A stretch of DNA of 64,000 nt from assembly GCA_023333565.1 (NCBI GenBank), contig JAJKFH010003504.1, positions 5,170,005 to 5,234,004 of the forward strand, written 5' to 3'. The DNA comes from Puffinus mauretanicus. Lineage: Eukaryota > Chordata > Aves > Procellariiformes > Procellariidae. The notes below the pieces were generated by a model. It had not been told where the DNA came from. It was given only the letters and a program-made list of their open reading frames with translations, and did no database searches. Numbering within the stretch: position 1 is the first letter of the stretch; the number at the start of each line of letters is the position of its first letter. The translations under genes and the position numbers were made by a program. Shown piece by piece: positions 31,701 through 44,200 of the stretch.

Positions 31701-34700
31701 ACTCACCCAAAAAACATCAGCACGCCAAACTGTGATATCACCAATGCAGTAGATTGCAAAATATTGATGAGACATGGAGGCACCAAAATTCCAGATCATC
31801 TGAATAAATTCTTTCAGAACCTGAATATCAGTCAATACGCAGCAATCTGAGCTACAAATTAAATGATAGAGTTGTTTAGGCTGGAAATGGAATCAAGAAG
31901 GATTGCTCTCTCTTGCAATAGGTTTTCTTTCAACAGTTCTGCTAAAATGGGAGTGGAAAAAATACCATGATGATACAGGTGTAGATGTAGGTTTTGCTAA
32001 TACAGCAGAAACTGGCAGTAAGAGATACATAGCTGTTGCACAGTATGTAGCAATGCGGGAAAAAGCAATATTACACCAGTCTGAATTTAAGTCCTAAGGG
32101 TTAAAATCAAGGTCTACAATAATAACTGACTTCTCTATCATGATAAGTTTCAGAGCTGCATTTGGTGACATTGATTGACATGTGATGAAAAATGCCATTA
32201 GCACTCACTCAGAAAGCTCTACTCACTAAAACTGATAAAATCTGATATGATCAAAGCATCTTTAATAAAAATACTCAAAGCCAAAACCTGGGGTGTCCCT
32301 GAACCTCAGGCTGAATTGTCTTTGACAAAGGTTACATTTTGGTAGAATAAAAGACTGAAGATGGTTAAATTTTATTAAATGTGGCACTATCAGCAATTGC
32401 AACATCTATTTATAAACTGGAAAACACAGTCCTTCAGACAGGCAAGACAAAAAGACATGCTAAAATGGAAGTTTGCCTCCTTCAAAGATGGGTGGTGCAA
32501 AACCATAATGATATGTTGGAAAGTAAAACAGAACCTATGGAGATGACCTCTGTATTGATTGTTGTAAATGCGTTGCTTATGTGCTGCTAGAGAAACACAT
32601 GAAAGACTGACATCAATGCTCTGGTCTGGGAAACCATGCAAGCTGTTCTTTAATACTAAACCAAGCCCAGTCTGTCATTTTATTCTTTCCAAAGGAACAA
32701 GTCAAATCCAAGGGAAACAGAAGATGACGAAGGTTTACGATAACGTTTTCATTGTGCCTTGTGATTCCACTTAATCACTGGCAATTTTACCACATTTCCT
32801 TAAGTGCAGGTGTAAAATCAAATTTAGCTCCAAATTACTAGATAGCCAGAACCAGAGATTTCACTGAGCGTGAGTCATAGCATGCCTTGAACAGGTTATT
32901 ATTCTTGTATTAAGAAAAGAATCAGCAGTCTTAATTCTTTGTTGCCTTATATCAGGCGTAATTATTTATACCAGGGTAGAGTGAGGGCTCTACATCCAGC
33001 ATTAAGGTTGAACATCCATTCACTGCTGGGCAAACATCTATGCAAGGTTCAGTGCAACAGAAAATTAGCTCCAATGACTTCATAGCTGCCAAAGTCAATG
33101 ACTTGACTCTTGCCAGAAAAAGCAGATATTTCACCCGACAGCAGACTGCACCGATACCTAATTCCCCGTAGCCTCACTCTGTTTCCTTGGCAGTGCAGGG
33201 CTCAGCACTCTGCTGGAGAGTCTCCCACCCGCTCCTGCCATTAGCGCTTCCCTGCCATGCCGACACTCAGTAAGTTAATGCTGGCAGCTCCCGTGCTATA
33301 TTACTCTGCAAAAGTTTGGTAGCGATCGGAAAGCCAAAAGGATTGAGAAGTCACCCCCTGGTTCGTGCCATCTCAAAGCAGAAAGCTGGGAAGCAGAGGG
33401 ATGTTGAGGAGGCAGCCGGACCTTCACGTGTGTTTTGTGCACTGGCTGTCTGTTCCCTGTGGCAAGAGAGGGAATGACACATACCTGTAAATTTAAGCCC
33501 AAATAAAGAGATGAAGGTCTTTCTGTTTGCTTACTTTAATAGCTGAGATTAAGAGTCTAACTAGCTGAGGGCACGGATGCAGTACTGACAGATGTTTTAT
33601 TTAATTTCATCCTTTCACTTCTCAACACTTAATACACATACATACATCTAGGGCCGGACCTTCCTTGTGAAGTTCTGACATCGTACCGTGGCCATTTAAC
33701 CACAGCCTCTGTCCTACCATGGATAGAAAGTCTGAAATGTGTTTCCAAAATGCAGTTGGTCTGACTGTTTCATCGGCTTTGCAATAAGCAAGGCTGACAC
33801 GGTGTCTCATGAGCGGGGTTTCAGTTTAATGTTCTCACTCACCAGCAGCCCCTTGGTGGCCTCACATTAAATTAAGAAGAAGATGGAACAGGACTGAAAA
33901 TTTGTCCAGTCTGCAGTTCTGTCCAGCACTTAAGACTGGAAGGAGCCAACTCCTACAAGTGCTCGTGCAGCCAGGACACCACTAGTAGAGCCTTGGGGAG
34001 GGGAAAAAGAGAAATGTGAAACTGCACAGGCAGAAAAACTGCATGGACATCCTCATCCTGTTCATGGAGTGGGGTAGGAAACTGAGGAACAGGTTCAAAA
34101 AAATTGTCAGACAGCTAGGCTTTTCTCATCATCATGTTAAAGGTAAAAGATAACACATTTGCAAAATTTCATTTTAAAAATCCATCTCTGTGTCCGAGTT
34201 TCATTTTCTGCATCTCCTCAGTAAGTAATGAGGCAGATTCACAACAAATCCTCTGAGTAAATTGTCACTGCTAACACTGATACAAGCTGGAGACCCGGCT
34301 TAAACACTGATGTCTTTCCCCAGCTCCTACTACAGTAACGCTATATCTTCTGCGCTGCACATCCAAGTTCCCAATACACTAAGCAGTACCCTTAAGCAAT
34401 ATTACGCTATAAAGATTGCATTCCACCATCTCTAATGTCATCTCCTGGCTGCTGAGCAACCCATCTCTAAAAGTAAATTCATATTCCTTCAACCTGTCTC
34501 TGTCTGTGTTTATGAAAGCCATTAATTTCAGCCATTCACCTTACCTTACTTTATAAAAAGCAGTACAATCCTGGCAAAAGGGAAATCTGGTTAGAGCCCA
34601 AGAGAAAAAGAGACAGCACAAAAGACCAGGAGAGCAGAAAAGGGAAACAATATGTATTTGCCAATAGAGTATTGTCCTATGAACTGATGATGCAAAATGC

Positions 34701-37191
34701 TGCAGGTCTTTTAACTCAATATGTAAGCCCTTGGGACTCTCATTGTTATCAACACATGATCACATTGGACAATTCACGGTACCAGTTAGCTATTCAGACT
34801 TTTCTATTTTAATTCCACAAACTTCAAAATCTTCTTTACAGTTTATCCAACCAAAAGGGATTGCTTAACTTTCTCTAAATTAAAAAAAAAAAAAAGTCTA
34901 TTAAAGGAATTCAGTTTTGCTATTTGATAGCTGTGGGTACACAGGCTTGACCATCTGGTAATCCTAGTGTGAAAAGCAATCCAAGTCCTTCTCTGTCTTC
35001 TCCAAGGCTCAGACATGCCCTACCAGTCAGATGAAGGCTTTCCAGATAGACACCGCTCAGTAACACATTCACAGTTCATACAACAACAAGCCCCAAATCC
35101 TGCCCCCAAGTAGGCACTTGGTTCAAGATGCTTTGTTCTGGCTGTCAAGCTGACAGATAATTGTTCATGTGCTGGCAGGGTAGGATCCACAGCAGATTTT
35201 TTTTGAAAAATTATTCTAGGACAGAAAAATTTGAGATAACTGTGTGTTGTACACACCACACCCCCCCATTTTTAAAAGGAAAATAAGTCTCTAGAAAGTG
35301 TTTCAGCTTCCCACAAAGACCTGGAGTACAGATATTCATGTGAAAAGGCACATATTCCTGACACCTTGCTCATGGCTTCACATTTTGGAGAGGCAATGCA
35401 CACTAGTTACTCTATCTAAAGTTCAGGGCAATTCTCTCACCTCTTTTTCATTGAATGGTAACATCTGCCTTCATCCTCTGTTTTCCAGATAAACCACCAG
35501 TATCTTCCACAATTTTTTCATCTCCTGTGGTCTGTTCATATATCCTTTTACCTCAGGGCTTGCATTTGCTCCTGAACATGACTACTTGGCTATCGGTTGG
35601 GTGATAGTGTCCCAAGGCTGTAGAAAGCTTACTTTGCAAGGCAGAGAAATTGGTGACTTCTCTGAAGTTAAACCCCACATCCAGAGTCACTGTGGATGCC
35701 ATCGCTCTGAGCTCTGTGCAGCACGTGAGCCCAAGCTTAGACAAGATGAGCAAAGAGAGTACAAACATAGTTAGATTGTCTACTCTGTGACCTTTGGGGA
35801 TAGCAGTGTTAATAATAAAATGCCTGCAACCACACTTCTGTAACTTAAAAAAAATAAATGGTTTGAATTAACCCATCATTACTGGGGGAGGAAAGTAGCT
35901 TTCTCTGCATGACTGCTGAACACTATCCCTCTTTTCCTGACTGTTGCTCGCAGGGGTAGGTACAAAGGGAAACAAAACAAAGCAGAAAAGCTGTCCCCAG
36001 GTTTTGACTGCAATTGTTTGAGTTACTGGAGGCAAATCACTGAAAAGGTTTAATCCTGTGGCACCAGTCTCAGTGTAGGTGGAAGCAAGGAGAACTTTGG
36101 CACGAATGCAGTTTAAAGGGTGGGAGCACGCTACAGATCCCCACTTGATGACTTCAAGGAAAGAAAAATACCATTTCAGTTCATCTACTTTCTGAAATCC
36201 ATGCTGTGAACCCAGCAGCAAAATCTGACTTTCACAATGCATAAAACATTTTAAAAGCAAATTACTTCTATATAAAAAATATTGTATACAGGACCAGCAT
36301 AACTGGGTGATGTCACTTATAAGGCTGATATCACTCCACTTGCTTTGTTTCGTTTCATTCAACAGATGATGTCTCTGTGGAAGGAAAACAAGCAAGCTAT
36401 TTTTACCACGGAGATGATGTCTGACAATGATGACTTTTTCAATTATCTGTGTGAGGGTGGGGTTTCAGAGGTGATGACAAAAGTCCGATCTGTGGAATAT
36501 AGTCTTCTCTACCTTTCCTTAAAACAAACATAGTCCTGTGACCCACAACTACTATGCTAAAATCACATAGAAAAATGATATTTTTATTTCTAGGATGCTT
36601 TTCTCTGGGGCGGAAAAAAAAATGCACCTCAAAACCAAAAGCAAACAAACTCACTATCTTTGATTTACGAGCAGGATGCTGTCTCTCCCAACTCCACTAC
36701 ACAGGTTGTGGGGGTTACTTCTTCAGTAACTCCAAGCCTACAGCAGCTCAGACCCCAAAAATGCAAACCAAACTAATTTTCCTTAAACATTTGGATGAAA
36801 ACTGTAGCCATTTAGGAACTGCTTCAAGAACAGCCCAGCTGTACGTGCAGTCAGAGGCAGGGCACTCAGGTAGTGATGTTAGCTGGACTCTCCCTCCAGG
36901 TACATCACTCTCAGAGGCCGAGCTGTGGAGTGGTCAGTCCCGCAGGTAGATGGTGCCACCTTCACTTTTCCTCTAGTAGCTTCTTGCTGTGTCTTTTCTT
37001 ATTTCTTTGTTTCCTCAGTACACTCAGGACTCACCTCCAAAGCCATGACAGGTCCTGAATGTAAGTAGTTGTACTTCTAGTCGAGCAGAAATTACCCTGG
37101 TGGCTTAGTACACACGCAGTTCCTACACACAGACTCCAATAGAAAAGATAGCCATTATGGAGTCCAATTGTCTTCCACCTTTTTCTACTGA
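28741..37191. other. Long single-copy stretch, no gene recognised
   Basis: Over 8 kb with no recognised exon. Frames of up to 175 codons (minus strand, 35868-36395) lack domain signatures. The interval 31600-32100 holds two neighbouring plus-strand frames that I could not classify (see findings). Simple A-runs occur, such as 34882-34895. Confidence 0.45.
34882..34895. repeat. Poly(A) run of 14
   Basis: A homopolymer run in AT-rich DNA. No LINE or SINE body that it could terminate was recognised immediately upstream. Confidence 0.8.
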
Positions 37192-37489
37192 AGAGCTCTA
37201 TTGGGTTTGTATGGCAAAGTTTTGGTGGGGGGGGCTACAGGGGTGGCTTCTGTGAGAAGCTGCTAGAAGCTGCCCCATGTCTGACAGAGGGACCCACCGC
37301 TGGCCAAGGCCAGGCCCATCAGCAACGGTGGTAGTGCCTCTGGGATAACATATTGAAGAAGGTGGGGGAAACTGCGCAACAGCAGCCAAAGAGAGGAGTG
37401 AGAATATGTGAAAGCAACAACTCTGCAGACCCCAAGGTTGGTGAAGAAGGAGGGGAGGAGGTGCTCCAGGCACCGGAGCAGAGATTCCC

Positions 37490-37900
37490 CTGCAGCCCAT
37501 GGTGAAGACCATGGTGAGGCAGGCTGTCCCCCTGCAGCCCATGGAGGTCCACGCTGGAGCAGATATCCACCTGCAGCTCGTGGAGGACCTCACGCCGGAG
37601 CAGATGGATACACCCAAAGGAGGCTGTGACCCTGTGGAAAGCCCGCCCTGGAGCAGGCTCCTGGCAGGACCTGTGGCCCCATGGAGAGAGGAGTCCACGC
37701 TGGAGCAGGTTTGCTGGCAGGACTTGTGGCCCCATGGGGGACCCACACTGGAGCAGTGTGCTCCTGAAGGACTGCATCCCGTGGAAGGGACCCACGCTGG
37801 AGCAGTTTGTGAAGAAGGGGGGAAGGACCATGGGAAGGACCCATATTGGAGAAGTTCATGAAGGACATGGGAGGGACCCCACTCTGGAGCAGGGGAAGAG
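37490..37900. repeat. Degenerate internal tandem repeats of the second long LTR
   Basis: These are the same CCCATGG and CTGGAGCAG unit series as in the first copy, with fewer or shortened distal units around 37815-37895. The difference in unit content suggests expansion or contraction after, or between, integrations. Confidence 0.75.
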
Positions 37901-38094
37901 TGTGAGGAGGAAGGAGTGGCAGAGAACATGTGATGAACTGACCACAACCCCCATTCCTCTTCCCACTGCACCGCTCGGGGGGAGGAACTAGAGAAGTTGG
38001 GAGTGAAGTTGAGCCCGGGAAGAAGGGAGGGGTGGGGGGAGGTGTTTTTAAGGTTTGGTTTTATTTCTCATTACCCTACTCTGATTTGACTGGC

Positions 38095-38100
38095 AATAAA
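38095..38100 (+). terminator. AATAAA polyadenylation signal of the second long LTR
   Basis: Same relative position as 24410 in the sister copy. Confidence 0.6.
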
Positions 38101-38287
38101 TGAAACTAATTTCCCCAAGTCGAGTCTGTTTTGCCCATGATGGTAATTGGTGAGTAATCGCTCCCTGTCCTTATCTTGACCCATGAGCCTTTCTTCATAT
38201 ATTTTCTCTTGCCTTGTCCTGCTGAGGAGGGGAGTAATTGAGCGGCTTGGTGGGCACCTCCACCAAGGTGAAACCCACCACAAGAGG

Positions 38288-41200
38288 TTGTTCAATAAGT
38301 CTTCCTCTGCTGATTATCATTCATGTGCATCTGTTCTTAGGTTTGTATTTTAGTGAACTACCGTGAAACTTGTTCTGAAGCCAAATTAAAGTTGCTGAAG
38401 TACATTATTTGTATTCACAGGTATCCTAATACATGCAGATTCCAGGAAGAATCCTAAAATCTTTTAATGGCCATATTAATGACAAGCAATTAGGAGCCTC
38501 ATCACTAAAGATACCTAAAGTGTTGATTCTCATTAAAGCTAGAATGACCTTAGCTGAAAGATCAAGGTGATTAGAGAGTATGTTTGGTTTTTCTTTCCAG
38601 AAAGCTGAGTATTTAAAAGTACTAAAGCATAATATTACAGCAATATTATTAAAATAATGTTTAGAATATTGACAATAATAGTAAAGATTGTAGTAGAACA
38701 GGAACCAAGTCTATTTCGAGTGCTAAAATCTCACATCCAGCTACAGCACAAATGGCGAAAAAAGACTAACCCTTAGTCGGGAATTCAATTGCCAGTTATT
38801 CCATTTCACAATCTCAATTTAGGAGGACATAGTGCCCGAAAAAGCATTAGTTATCTTTACAGAAGTTACTTTGTAGAAAGGTACCATGTCCTGTTCCTTT
38901 TTGAAAGATGTAATATGTTAAATCACTTGCAAAATGAAAAGATAACCATCTATTTCTTGCAAAAGACATAGAGAATCATTTGTATAAAATGAACCTGGAC
39001 TTCTTTCATCAGCTTTCCTAATAAGCAAAGTACATTTCAGATTTCATCCATAGTATCAGCAAAACGTCACAGGCAGAAGAAAAAAAGTTATATATCCTGT
39101 AACTCCCCTTCCCCAGAGAGACCGTTTTACAAGATTCTTATTCAGCCACTATTTATGAGCTTCCTTTTCGCCACATGGCACATGCTCCACCTTTCCCCAA
39201 GAACATAAACAAATAATAAAGAAGTAAACAGCAGCTGCAGGCACCAATACACCATTTCACTGAAGCGTGATGCCTGAATCCAGTTTAAACGCCTTAACTG
39301 TGGGAGTTCACAAACTTACTGATAGGCAGAGAGTGAGGACCTTCCCATGACAGGTCTTGGTTCAGAGAGGGAAACATTTTGTTTACCCTGAGATTTGATA
39401 AGAAACCTAATTAATTCAACCTACCTTTAGAGACTTAATTGAGAAGTCCAAGTTTAAAAAAAAACCAAACTGCTGTTATCCAGTCTCTGGTCTAGTGTAA
39501 ACTGTCCTCTAGAGCTGAGTGTCTCCTTCCAAAGGGACCTTACGGCAGCTGTGGTCCTAACTTAGGCTTCTTGATTTACTTGAAGATAGTCAGAAGAATC
39601 CAGGAAAGTCTAAACCCATCCTGAATTATGTACTGGAAACATTTTACCATTTAAGTTTTCAAACAGAATCAGAAATTCATTTTGCAGTTCTGTGCTTGTA
39701 CAGAAAGTGTAGCAAGAGTAAAATGAGCTCATAATGTGACAAAAATAATATTTTTCTTCAATGTATTTGCTCCTAGCAGTCAGACTGAGCTGCTGGGTAA
39801 AAAATGTTGCCATTGCTAGCATTGCTGAACCCAGCCAGGCTGGGAGAGTGAGCTGCCTTTTGTCCTCAAAGGATTGAAAACTTAAGTTCCAACTCATTAA
39901 ATCTCTTTCACAGTCCAAACTGAATTTCAGAATCAAAGTTGAATTTACAGAATCAAAAGTTAGTATGCCTTAAATTGTAAACCAGAGGGGAAAAAAAAGA
40001 GAAAAAGAATAAAGCTGATGAAGCTGCTCTGAGCACCATTTTGGGCTGAATAGTAAGATTTTTTACAAGTCTGGGGCAGTGGAAGCAAAATCTTAATTGA
40101 TTTGGTTTGGTTTTGTTGATTTTTTTAAATAAAATGTTAAAGTTTAAAACAATCCTGGGAGAAATATAGTGAAAAAGAACAGCAGTGAGTTAAGATAGTA
40201 AGCTACAGATTGGATCAGCTTTAAGAAATACAGATAACTCTATGTCTTACTGCTGAGTAGTCCTAAATTCTTTAACACAGGCATTTCAATGCATGTGTAA
40301 ACTTCTCACTTAAAACAGCAGTATTACATGTAAAAGTTTTCCTTCTCTTAGGCTCCCTGTGCCCTGGATGGTACTGTTCAGACAAAAAGCATTCTTTCCC
40401 CTTCTTTACACTCTCTTATAAAGAAAATCAGAGCTGGAAAGGGGTTTGAAAGAAAACCAAACCTAATTGCATATCTCTTACAAGGTCTGAGTCATAGCAG
40501 CAATTAGTTAAACGGAGTTGCCTTTCAGCCTAGCCTACAGCTACCAATTTAAACAATAGGCTATTTAAAATGTTGCTTACCTTATAAATGTAGCGTAATT
40601 ACTTATTCTAAAGAAGATTCAATCTGGTATAAATACTAGGTACATAAGCGAAATCATGTATCAATCTTGTACTAATATTTATCATTCCTAATTCTGTTAT
40701 GTGTTATTGATGGTTATCACCATCGATTTACTTATCTAGCTAAAACGTCTTGTGTGAATTACAATGTAAACCTTTAAAAGTAAGCTTCACAACATAATAC
40801 AAACTAAAAAGTGGAGCAAACCACTGAGATATTTTTATTTTTAAAAAGGAAGAAACTGTGGTCTTCAAAAGGTAGAAGAAGTATTGTGAGAAGTGACTGC
40901 ACAAAATGGTGTCATGGGGTATCACCATATTATTCAGTAACTCCAGAGCAGACATGCTCAATTTGCAAAGAGGAAAATAACTTTCTATGTGCCTCTGTCC
41001 CTAACTCAGGCCTCTGAGACTCAACCGCATCAATAAATGTTCTGCTGGCTGCCTCAGGTCTTCAGTGCAACACCAGGGCAATCCCACAAACTTAAATTTA
41101 TGGCTGTGTGATACCTCCAGGTCCCCCATTGTTTTCAGTGGGAACTTACCACAGGAAACAATTTTGTTGACAATGTGCAAAATGGGACAGAGGTGTCTCC

Positions 41201-44200
41201 TCGCTCTCATTTAGCAGTGTTGGCTCAGCAGGTCTAACAGGAGCAAAAAGCAGTGAAAAATGGATTTTCACTACTGAAGTGGGCAGCTGTGACTCAGAAC
41301 ATATCAAAGCAACAGCTTTCTTGAGTTAGAAGGTATCATTCCCACTGAGTCAACTTTGCTTACAAATCCTCACTGCTCCTGTTTTCTGGATTAGGAACGT
41401 GGAATTACACACACTCTCCATAACAATTAGGCATGTTTGCATGAATAACCATCATGAACAAACCTTGAAATCACACACATTTGAAACAGAAAGAACTTGA
41501 ACAAATCCCCTCTGCTGAGAAGACACAGTCAGTTCTGAATACAGCATGTAGCTACGTTCATTTCTCTTCTGTTTGTATTATGGTCACATGTGAAATTAAT
41601 TATGTGAAGCAGTATATAACTGGTGATGTAATAATTACAATCCAAATAACAAAAAATAGAAAGCGTGTTACAGTAATATTCGTGGCTTAAATCAGCAGTT
41701 TGTTCTATCTAACAGAGCAGACAAAAATAGTACGAAACAGAATTAATGACAAGTACTGCTAATTACATATTACAGGGACTTTTGGCAATTTTCTAACAGG
41801 TGTAGGCTAGGAACGGAAATCCAAGAGCAGCAGGGCAATAAAGCAGATTTCATTTATAGTTTTCTCTTCTTGGTCCTAGGCTACTCAAAGAGCTGGAAAG
41901 AGCCTGGTGTAACTAACAGCCTTGGGCTTTGTAGCATACAACGGCCACCCAGTGGTATTGGAAATCTTTGCAGGGCTGTCGGTTGTTTTCCCACAGAGTT
42001 TACAGTTGTCTTCTACAAAGCCTTTTGCAAGGGAATCTTCTTAAAGCTGGAAATAAAGCCTCGAGGGCTCCGTAACATCTGTGGCATTTTTATGTGCTGT
42101 AAAGTAGATACAGAGAGGATGAGGATTTCACCCAAGTAGTCACTAAAAGATGTTTTAATCCTACATTAAATTATTGTTAATGTTTGCAGAGCATTTCTTT
42201 CCTTACCTATAGAAAGAGTGCATCTTGAATTCTCTGTGAAGAACTTATTTTAATTTCATGAACATTTCTTCATAAAATTATAATGACCTAGGATTCAGAC
42301 TTGAGGAACAATTGGCATTTTTCCCGTTGAGTAAAAACTAAGCTCTTATTGCTAGAGGTTCCTAACCTTATTTCTACTGGAGCTTATGTACCAAATGGGT
42401 TAGCAGAGAGAGATCTTTATCCCTCTCCACAGACAATTACTATCAACATTTTCTAGAGTTGATCTGTATAGTTCATTATTCACCATAACTGTTTAAAGCT
42501 TTGCATTCCATCCAGGTTGCTTCTTCTTCTTCCAGACAAATTATGAGCATTTTCAAATACTGTAATTTCTTGCAGTAAGTATATTAATGCATTTTCATAG
42601 CCCATCTCAACCATCTGTGTGGATGAATACTGCCTCCAAATAAAACTCTCCAACTGAAAAGGCTCACAGCTGTTGTCTGTATTCACCACTCGGGTTTCAT
42701 TTTTATATGGCATATTTTTTCTGGTTAGCTACCACTTGAAAGGTGTTTTTGTTGATAAAAGGTGATAGAAGGTGTCCTGGGATTAGATCACTACAGAAAA
42801 AAAGAAATAATTACTGCTGGCCTACGTAAGGATACAGACCTTGCTGACAGAACAAGGTCCAGGGAAGGCAACGTAAGACCTACAAACACATGTAATTCCT
42901 CTATGAAAGATTTTTGTTTACTCTAATTCTCAACACTGTTTGACTGATCCTACCATTCTTTTCTGTTGATAGAAATAATATGTAAATTACAGTTACACCA
43001 TATGTATTAATTTAAGAACAGAGGCAATTCATTTGAAGACTACAAGGATCAGTACAGTCCTAGTTCTCTTCTTTGAAAAGACATTTTCTGGATGTAGAAG
43101 ATTAAGTCAACATAACCCTAGTGATTTCATAAGAAAGCAGCAAATGAGTTGAAAGACGAGCAAAGGTATTATGGCTCCCAGTTCAACATTTTGGCCTCTT
43201 CTGATGTATGTGTGGATGGGTGTGCACAACCAATGCCACACACGAGTTTTAAAAGCTTCCACTGACATGCAACATTTTGGAAGACCTTTGGAAGATTTGG
43301 GGGGGTGGGAGAAGATAATTTTTACAAGTATTATTTTCTTACATGGAATGTAAAACTATTTAATCCCCAAACTTGTTGCTATTTCTGCAGAGCGGGTTTT
43401 TGCAATTTTGTGCTTTAAATCTTTTCAATTTTCTGTTTCTACCATGAATGTTTTCTAGCCACTTTTAAATAAATGTTTCGAGGAGGGTATTTTTGCCTTA
43501 AGTCCTTACATGGAACTGTATGATGAAAGAAAGTGGGTTTGTTTTTTTTTTTTCTCCTCCACATTCCTAATTTTTTTAATGTTGCCTTTTAATGTCTTCT
43601 GCATAATTCTAAAACACGGTGTGAAATTTAAATCAGTGATTAAACCAGTACTGGTCAGAGTAACTCAGAAAAATCAACCACTGTAACAAACAAGAATCAA
43701 AAGGTAAAAATGACGTGAGCAACAAAGCCAGTGAACAAGGAGAGACAAAATTACCAAGGATGCACTGATCAAGGGGTTCATGCAATGAGCTCTAAGCAGT
43801 CATAAAAGTACTTTGACAGATATCTCCTCCACTGCCTGCTCCAGATGGGTGCTCCAGACAGAAAGGAAGGATAAACCAAGCCTTGGGGAAAGCAGGAAAA
43901 ACCAAGTTTACTCAAGTAACTCAAGCTCAACTACTAAGCCAGAACCTCTTTTACTATTGTTCTCATAGATAATGTGAGAGAAGCACAGTTCCCTGAAACT
44001 TCAGCAAGAAAAAATTCCACATGGAGAGAAAGTTAGTAATGCAGATCTCCTTGTCTTCCTTACATTTAAGTTTTCAGAATAACTTACAATAGAAAACCAA
44101 GTGTGAAAATGTATACGAAAATCATGTGCAAAATATTGCTCTACCTTCAGACCATATTTGCTGCTATCTCAGAATATAACCCCACTTGAAAACGTCTAAG

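Larger units (their letters stand above)
37197..38282 (+). mobile_element. Long solo LTR, second copy of the TGTATTGGG family
   Basis: A 1086-bp element is collinear with the LTR at 23487 from its opening block (here TCTATTGGGTTTG, with the expected G of TG replaced by C) to the AACCCACCACA end. The pentamer before it (AGAGC) and the one after it (AGAGG, 38283-38287) match at four of five positions, so the target duplication has probably mutated once. It shares the CCCATGG/CTGGAGCAG internal repeat block and AATAAA (38095). It lacks a stretch of about 25 bp present in the first copy near 23580-23605, and parts of the last internal units. No internal viral sequence is present. It is an insertion event separate from the first copy. 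Confidence 0.9.

Noticed and set aside
35868..36395. 175-codon minus-strand frame as a gene
   Set aside because: No domain, signal or splice structure could be supported. The residue make-up looks like translated non-coding DNA.
37198..37971. 257-codon minus-strand open frame as a gene
   Set aside because: Antisense of the second long LTR, with the same explanation as the first copy.
23487..38282. A complete provirus bounded by the two long LTRs
   Set aside because: Each LTR has its own flanking duplication, and the 12.6 kb between them holds MIR fragments and no gag, pol or env sequence.
42040..42145. MIR-like match (cagagaggatgaggatttcacccaag)
   Set aside because: Only one short block fits; the head and the rest of the core are absent.
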